This document shows, piece by piece, positions 58,085-64,000 of a stretch of 64,000 nt of DNA (position 1 is its first letter; the number at the start of each line of letters is the position of its first letter). The position numbers and the translations under genes are program-made. The DNA is from Panopea generosa (taxonomy: Eukaryota; Mollusca; Bivalvia; Adapedonta; Hiatellidae): NCBI GenBank assembly GCA_029582155.1, contig CM055895.1:9154044-9218043 (forward strand), given 5' to 3'. The notes under the pieces were generated by a model that saw nothing but the letters and a program-made list of their open reading frames with translations, was not told where the DNA came from and did not search any database.

Positions 58085-58890
58085 AAGGATCTGACACGTT
58101 TACGTCTCACTACACCGTTGCGCTCTTTTTGGCCAAGGTACTACAACGTTGCGCTCTTTTTTGCCACGGTACTATACCGTTGCGCTCTTTTTTGCCACGG
58201 TACTACACCGTTGCACTCTTTTTTCCACGGTACTACACCGTTGCACTCTTTTTTTGCCACGGTTACACGCTTCTTGTGCTTAAAGAGGGAAGTCCTATAT
58301 AATTTGGTTTGCACTATTTTCAAAATGGTTCAAAGTGGTGTGCTTTCTTTCTGCAGATGAGTAAAGCAATAGCTGGCATAGCATATACTGCAATAAAACA
58401 TTACTGGTGCTAAATAAGTGACTTTCATTGGATTTTAACAGATGCATGTATTTATGAGCATTTGAGGACTTCCTTTTTTTTTTAAAAAGTCTATTAGTAT
58501 AGGGGGCCGTTTTACTATTTAACGTCAATAAGTAATATCACTCATTTGAAAAGATGATATCACTCATTCGAATAAGTGATATCACTCATTCGAATAAGTG
58601 ATATTACTTATTCAAATAAGTGATATCACTTTTTCGAATGAGTGATATCACCTATTTGAAACGAATAAGTGATATCATTTATTGAGGTTAAATAGTAAAA
58701 CGGCACCCCATATATTAGGGTGTCACTGCACCGTCTTAAAAAAAACCAAGCTGGTCAACCTACCTGTTATTGTGTATTTTAATGTGGGGATGTATTTCTG
58801 CTATGAAAAGATGTATTTTAAAAAATCTATGTAAAATCTTATTTTTAACATGGAAATCCTAAACCTTATTTTTTATAGAACAAAATTCAA
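58085..58890 (+). repeat. Interspersed repeat R1, longest copy, interrupted by a MITE
   Basis: The start has four tandem copies of a 31-bp block with GGTACTACACCGTTGC(A/G)CTC. It continues through TGCAGATGAGTAAAGCAATA and GCAATAAAACATTACTGG, is broken at 58498-58712, then resumes at GGGTGTCACTGCACC and ends AAATCCTAAACCTTATTTTT. Confidence 0.85.
58498..58712. mobile_element. 215-bp MITE with long palindromic ends and TATTAG duplication
   Basis: The left end runs TATAGGGGGCCGTTTTACTA then TTTAACGTCAATAA; the inverted right end runs TATGGGGTGCCGTTTTACTA then TTTAACCTCAATAA. The core repeats GTGATATCACT(T/C)ATTCGAAT in both directions. TATTAG occurs at 58492-58497 and 58713-58718. The R1 copy at 30500-30545 has no insert at this point. 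Confidence 0.88.
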
Positions 58891-59061
58891 CTGTGTAGTG
58901 AGACATTTAGAAATCTGGAAGTTTTCATAATATTATGTTAATAAACGGTGATGAAGCCACTTTTTGTTATTCATATATTGACTTTTTTATTTCATAAACA
59001 GAGGTCTGTATTGGATATGTATACAGAAAATAAAATTGAAGAATCTTTTCATGAATGTACA

Positions 59062-59380
59062 GACCACGGCGTGGTCTAGTGGTAGAGCGTCCGCCTTGTA
59101 TGCGGAAGGTCGTGGGTTCAATCCCCGACCGGGTCATACCAAAGACTTTAAAAATGGTACTAGAAGCTTCCTCGCTTGACGCTCAGCAATTAGAGGAGAG
59201 TTCTAGGTCTGGTCGGCCCGGTGTCAGTATAATGTGACTGGGTGGGGTATCATACCATGTGTCTGCGGCATGATACTCCAGTGTGACAGCGCTTACAATA
59301 CTGTCTCAAGTAGACACCGTCGTGATATGACTGAACAATTGCTGAAAGCGACACTAAACACCATACAACTACTACAACTC
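59062..59380 (+). mobile_element. tRNA-Thr-headed SINE with a long conserved body
   Basis: The head has GGCGTGGTCTAGTGGTAGAG (A box), a perfect 5-bp stem TCCGC/GCGGA around loop CTTGTAT (anticodon TGT) and GTGGGTTCAATCCCCGACC (B box). The body has GGTCGGCCCGGTGTCAGTAT, GGGGTATCATACC and CATGATACTCCAGTG. It ends CGACACTAAACACCATACAA. The layout recalls MetaSINE-type elements of molluscs, but I cannot verify this. A 3' fragment is at 34022-34115 (-). Confidence 0.75.
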
Positions 59381-59520
59381 ATGAATGTACAAATATGTAC
59401 ATATTGACAAGTTTCCATTCATACTTCTTACTTAAGACTATTCTTAACAAAACTTTATATCGGAGTCTACAAAATAGATTCAATGCCTTAATCATAATGT
59501 CGAAATCATGCATCCATTTT

Positions 59521-59976
59521 TAAACAACAAGGAACTTCAGGAATACTGCATTGAACACACCGATAATGTACGGGTTTATGGCACTGTTCATCGTGTACCA
59601 CCGCAGAGCAATCTGTATTCATACACCCGTCTCTTGTTCATTTGTTTCCGAGTTATTCTTCACAGCAAGATTGACTATGAAGTACGGTGTAAAACTGATG
59701 ATATATCCAACCGTGGTGGCTATCATCATTATCGTGATTCTTTTTTGTCATTTGAAATGTTTTATTAGCGTTTCTTTATGACTTTCAAAAAATCTCCTGA
59801 TTAGCTGAAGGCGTATTTTCATTTGTAGCGTCACTTAATGATGCTGTCGATTCGATTCTTATGTTATTTGCAGCTGATATCAACGCATCAGTAACGGCAT
59901 TTATCGACGGTGTCAAATTATTTTTCACGTTACTTTCTGATAGTGTTGATATATCTCTAAGTAATAGTGTCCATTA
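59521..59976 (-). pseudogene. Class A GPCR fragment (loop 3, TM6, TM7), broken
   Basis: The minus strand from about 59735 reads RITIMMIATTVGYIISF then TPYFIVNLAV, a TM6 with the TPYF form of the helix-kink motif. After a short loop with an in-frame TGA near 59615 it reads LRWYTMNSAINPYIIGVFN, a TM7 with NSAINP and a shifted NPxxY, then FLKFLVV and a stop. Upstream, 59797-59973 is open and Ser/Thr/Asn-rich like a third intracellular loop, but reaches TM6 only through a frameshift and stops near 59765-59790. TM1-TM5 were not found. Ligand class cannot be told. Confidence 0.65.
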
Positions 59977-60229
59977 AGTAAAAGCTGAGAAGATTGACGT
60001 TTGAAAGTTGACGTTTGCTAAGGCCGTAGCTCGCGCGGCTTTGTAGTTTGTAGATGACTCGTTCAGAATTAAACCAAGGGCGGAATCTGTGCAGTGTCAT
60101 TCACGCGTATGCAGTGATGACGAACTTCTTAATGATTAAGAACGAACTTAATAATAAAGTTATTTTGTATGCTGTTTTAACAAATAAGAGCGACACAATT
60201 TTGAAAATTGAAGCGATTCCATTGAAAAA

Positions 60230-61861
60230 AAGTCGAAAGTTCTTTGAGGACTATGTTATTGATGGTATCGGGACTGGTTGCTTTCCCTGATTTAAGAATT
60301 TTAAGGGCGTTAGTAACTTCCTTAGGTTGAATGTTAATGTTGGTGAGTTTAGGACCGTGATCGCTAATGGGAAGGTTTGGGAGGCCTTTATTCGTGTCAT
60401 CTATGAGTGATTGTGCTTGAAAGAATGTGTTGAGTATGTATTCTTTTTATGTGTTGGTGTTGTGATAAAGTGTTAGGATGCTTGTTGTAGAGGAATTGGG
60501 ATTAATGGAGCCTTTTAGAAGTTTCCAGTAGTCGGGCGAGTGGTGTTGTGACAGATGGTGCTTTATTTTGTCGGCCATTTTGATGGCATTGCGTACGAGT
60601 GAGTTTGTTTTGTTGCGTATGGTGTTGTATGTATTCCAATTGTTTGGGTTGTTTATTTTGCGTGCTCTGATATATGCTCTTTTTCGTATTCGAATATGGA
60701 TTCTGATTGTGTTGTGCATCCATGGTTGGTCGGTGGGTCGTACTGTTACAGTTTTGTTAGGAATACACCAATCACACAAAGAAAGTAAAACTGCAATGAG
60801 ACTAGAAAGAATGAATGGATAGGGTTTTACGGCGTACCAACACATAGGTTATTCGACGCCAACAGGAAGGAAGATTCCAGGTTCACTCTACATGTACAAT
60901 AAACATACAGATTTAAAAAAATACACCAATAAATGAATATGCAAAATGAACCTAAAACCTTGATATCTGCAGAACTGCAGAGTTTCAGCAAATTCTTTCG
61001 TATTACTCAAATTGTCGCTTCTTACGACATGTAAGAGCCACTATGGTCCTATTTTTGTCATCACTCATATGGCTCCCTGAATCAGTTAGACTATAAGAAT
61101 ACACATCAATAGCAGCGTCAAAACAAGTTTCCCAATCAACCTCTGATACATTGGTACGCAACAGATCAAAATTGGCTTCAGAAAATTTCCAGACTTTTTA
61201 CTTGAACGGTGTGTGTCGGGGTTTAGGGTATCTGATACAACAGAATACTGAAAAATGGTTGCGAATAATCTGCTCAAGGAAGGGTTCACCTACACCACAA
61301 ATGGATACTAGACTGGGACAGGAAACAAGGAATAGATCGATAATGGACTGAGAAGATTCGGTGAAATTGGTTTGATCTGAAATTAGTTGGGAAATGCAGT
61401 ATTGCATACAAATGTTGTCAATTTTCAATCGAGATGAAGGTTTGCGACATTCGAGATTAAAATCACCAGTAACCACTATGTCTTTAAGTTGAGTATCGAC
61501 AGCTAGGGCTATGGAATCCTGAATACATGAAAGTACAGAAGCATTGGAATTCGGTGGACGTAGAAAACGCCGAAAGAATAGATTTATGTTTCACTTTCAA
61601 TTTTAACCATATGCATTCATTGTCGTTTACCTCTAAGTCTTGCCTTCGGCGAGCAGTGTTCGTACCCTTAAAATTGACTAAGACACCGCCATATCTGTCA
61701 GTCGGGCGATCCTTACGGAAGGGTTTTTGGTAATGGGTAAAGGCAAGATCCGGTGTAGGTGTTACGTCACTTGTTGACAAATTTGACGTCTCTCTCTGAC
61801 TGAGTGAGTGCTTCTTCTTTTTGCTTTGAGGTAGAGCCGACATGTCTGTAAGATCCCCCAT
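60230..61861 (-). mobile_element. CR1-like LINE fragment (endonuclease and start of RT)
   Basis: Reading leftwards from 61861: PFRKDRPTDRYGGVLV and DNECIWLKLKVK, VVTGDFNLECRKPSSRL and QTNFTESSQSIIDLFLVS (endonuclease), FSEANFDLLRTN, RPTDQPWMHNTIR and KRAYIRARK (linker), then LPISDHGPKL and KILKSGKA.SPDTINN (RT start). It stops abruptly at LKELST near 60230. About 220 bp at 60850-61075 interrupts the linker. It differs from the LINE at 3480-6000. Confidence 0.82.
60447..61861 (-). pseudogene. Endonuclease/linker coding remnant of the 60-61 kb LINE
   Basis: Open pieces are 61484-61861, 61198-61476, 61086-61289 and 60447-60845, separated by stops and frameshifts and by an insert. The catalytic GDFN motif of the endonuclease survives. 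The RT catalytic blocks are absent, so it is dead. Confidence 0.8.
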
Positions 61862-62109
61862 GTTAATGGAGTTGGTTCATTTTCCCATTGCTCATTAACT
61901 GTATGGACACATCATTAATGTTATTCAACGATACTGTTAATTGTATTATACAATTTATGTAACAGATAATTTTTCTGTAATCGCTAATACGGTAGGTTCT
62001 ATCTAAAAATAGAATTGCGTGGTTCCAAAATAGCTTAATGAGTGTATAATTTACGGCATTGTTGTTACCCGCAGCAAATTAAACCTTAGATGAACTAAAT
62101 ACACATACG
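61862..62109. other. Spacer
   Basis: Nothing recognised. Confidence 0.4.
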
Positions 62110-62770
62110 CGTTTTTGATGTCACATTAGGATTAAAGCAAGGAGAACCGTTATTTTCTATTCTATTTTGATCTATAAATAATGCTGCCACAAGCATATAT
62201 TTCATTATAATGACTAAAATGACTTAAATATGACAACTTTTTGCAGGTGATATCGTGTTATCCACAACAGATCGTAATTATCTTCGAGCTCGATTTGATA
62301 ATATTTATCAATATTCACATAAATAGAGAATGAAAATAAATGTTTAAAAACAAAAGTATGCCTGCTCGAATAAAGGAAACAACATCGTAGTATTGATTCT
62401 TTTAGAGTTGAAATTGTTGATGGTTTACTCAATGTTAATTTTGTTATACAGGTAATTTAACTAATGCCGTAAATACTTTATCAGATCAGTCCCTTGGGGC
62501 TTATAATAATCGTTTAACTGTTTTGGATAGAGTACATGTAGATATAAAACAGCACTTTCATTATTCCTCTATATGGATCGGAAGTATGGGGTGTATACAA
62601 TTATAAAGATAACAACTTAATTACTGTTACAAATAAAATGTGTAAAAGTATCTTGGAATTGAACAAACACTCCATTATGTTGTATATGGTGAACTAGGAA
62701 TATTTCCTAGATAGCATGTGTATTTAATTCATTACAATATATAGTAAACTAGAACAAAACAAAAGCCATT
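62110..62770 (+). mobile_element. Heavily decayed LINE RT remnant
   Basis: The plus strand reads DVTLGLKQGEPLFSILF (RT block 5-like), GDIVLSTTDRNYLRARFDN (remnant of the YADD block with A replaced), then LTNAVNTLSDQSLGAYNNRL and LYGSEVWGVYNYKDNN, with many stops. The YGSEVWG motif places it with the LINE at 1-2255. Confidence 0.75.
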
Positions 62771-62831
62771 CACGAATCAAAGAATATTGCTTCATTTTGT
62801 CCGATTCGGAGTGTTTTATAAATATCTGCAA

Positions 62832-62837
62832 TTTATT
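62832..62837 (-). promoter_or_regulatory. Candidate polyadenylation signal of desaturase B
   Basis: AATAAA on the minus strand 36 bp past the stop codon. Confidence 0.45.
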
Positions 62838-62872
62838 TTTTTTTCCAGCTCTAATAATATATAATTATTATA

Positions 62873-63317
62873 CTACTCCATTTTGTCTTTCAACATGTCA
62901 CTTTTATCTCCTGTTCTCTCCCTCCGACGTTCCACATACTGTTTCGGTATCGACTTCCTGTCGTACACTTGTCCGAAAAAGGCGATTATATCTATAACAA
63001 AAGTTGTGGTATTAAACACCCAGCCTAATTCGGAAGTGGAATAGTCTTGTGGGAACGTGTGGTGGTAGTTATGGAAACCTTCCCCGGAGGCTAACAGACT
63101 GACAATCGGATTTTGGGCCGGATTTATATGCCTATCATATGGTCGCCAGCCCCACATGTGGGCTGCACTGTTAACAAGCCATGTAGCATGTAAAGTAAAA
63201 CAGTAGCGAAACAAGGCACAAATAAAATACGCTGTTACAATAGATTCTCCGAAGAACACAACCGGCAATACGGTAGGTATGACGAAGCAGAACATTAGCA
63301 CCGATGGCAGGTAAAAT
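62873..63317 (-). CDS. SCD: Acyl-CoA delta-9 desaturase B, last coding exon only
   Basis: The exon starts at 63317 after acceptor ttgttacag, in the same phase as the last exon of desaturase A, and ends with TAG at 62873-62875. It encodes FYLPSVLMFCFVIP, NSAAHMWGW, GEGFHNYHHTFPQDYS and RRRERTGDKSDMLKDKME. NSAAH and HNYHH ligands are intact. By eye it is about 70% identical to desaturase A over this exon, so it is a paralogue rather than a recent copy. Exons with His boxes 1 and 2 must lie beyond 64000. The gene is convergent with desaturase A, 8.8 kb stop to stop. Confidence 0.93.
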
Positions 63318-64000
63318 CTGTAACAACAATAATAAAATGTATTCTCTCATTACATTTACATGTACAATTGAAAATAAAATAAAATTTGTGTCAATTGTGT
63401 TGGCTGGACCTCTCATATCACATTTAGTGTAAACCCAGTCCGGTCTAAGCACGGCAGTCAATGAACATCGTCATTAGATTCTGTGGTAGCCAGGCACGAA
63501 TATCGCTGTGTCTCTGGCCTAAATCATGCACACACCGATATGGACACACAATGGCAGAGAACACGGCGAAGACACCTCGGATTTTATTATAATTTTGAAT
63601 TAAAGCATCTAACGTTAGGGAAAATGTATGAAATTTAGGACTTCATCAAAGTAAGTACATAATAACGTAATAGTACTATATAGCGTATAATATATTCCTA
63701 TAACAACACATACAGAAAAGGGAAATATGCAACATTACTATAATTTCATTAAACTATCAAACGTATTGCACAACATTTACTATACAATCACATGAAGATA
63801 TTCATGTATATATGAAATAAAAATTCTAATAATACAACAATATCGAAATATATAATATGAGAAGAAAGACAGTCGCGTATATGGTGACTGTATAATCATA
63901 CCAACCATACGACAATATAGACATTTAAAGAGTATAAACACATAGAATATATCTGTAGATATATAATGAAAAATAGTATATATAATGTATGAATATACCT
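63318..64000 (-). other. Start of the last intron of desaturase B
   Basis: No exon with the HRVHH box is found before the window end; AT-rich, no repeat recognised. Confidence 0.6.

Noticed and set aside
59551..59781. Plus-strand hydrophobic 76-codon frame as a membrane protein
   Set aside because: The minus strand carries clear GPCR TM6/TM7 motifs; the plus frame is its hydrophobic mirror.
60054..60290. 78-codon plus-strand frame as a gene
   Set aside because: Its right part overlaps minus-strand LINE RT sequence and the left part has no domain.

Overview
This is nuclear DNA from an animal. Coding exons are short and separated by GT-AG introns, the sequence is AT-rich, and it is crowded with tRNA-derived SINEs, decayed LINEs, MITE-like foldback elements and tandem arrays. 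The repeats and the two recognisable genes suggest a lophotrochozoan, most likely a bivalve mollusc; the species cannot be named from this window.

Only two protein-coding genes, plus the last exon of a third, can be supported. (1) 2800-9631 (+) is a four-exon gene for a 149-residue homologue of the uncharacterised UPF0561/C2orf68 family. A decayed LINE lies antisense in its first intron and SINEs sit in its introns and 3' region. (2) 43507-54103 (+) is a four-coding-exon acyl-CoA delta-9 (stearoyl-CoA) desaturase of 351 residues with all histidine boxes intact. (3) 62873-63317 (-) is the last coding exon of a second, divergent desaturase facing the first tail-to-tail; its other exons lie beyond the window end.

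Layout: 1-2255, broken LINE; 2.8-9.6 kb, C2orf68-like gene; 9.6-24 kb, repeats and simple sequence with no gene seen; 24.2-28.6 kb, a 38-bp minisatellite with a nearly identical 1180-bp higher-order duplication; 29.1-30.2 kb, an 18-bp array grown out of the pol III A box of a SINE; 30-40 kb, repeats; 40.2-42.5 kb, a 44-bp minisatellite just upstream of the desaturase; 43.5-54.1 kb, desaturase A; 54.2-62.8 kb, a repeat-rich interval holding MITEs, a tRNA-headed SINE, a decayed GPCR fragment on the minus strand and two LINE fragments; 62.9-63.3 kb, desaturase B.

The two desaturases would act in the same step, putting a cis double bond into saturated acyl-CoAs at the ER membrane. The C2orf68-like protein has no known role. 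No CRISPR array, prokaryotic operon or intact autonomous transposon was found. The most unusual signals are the A-box array, SINE ends lying next to two splice acceptors, and a MITE whose empty site is preserved in a sister repeat in the same window.
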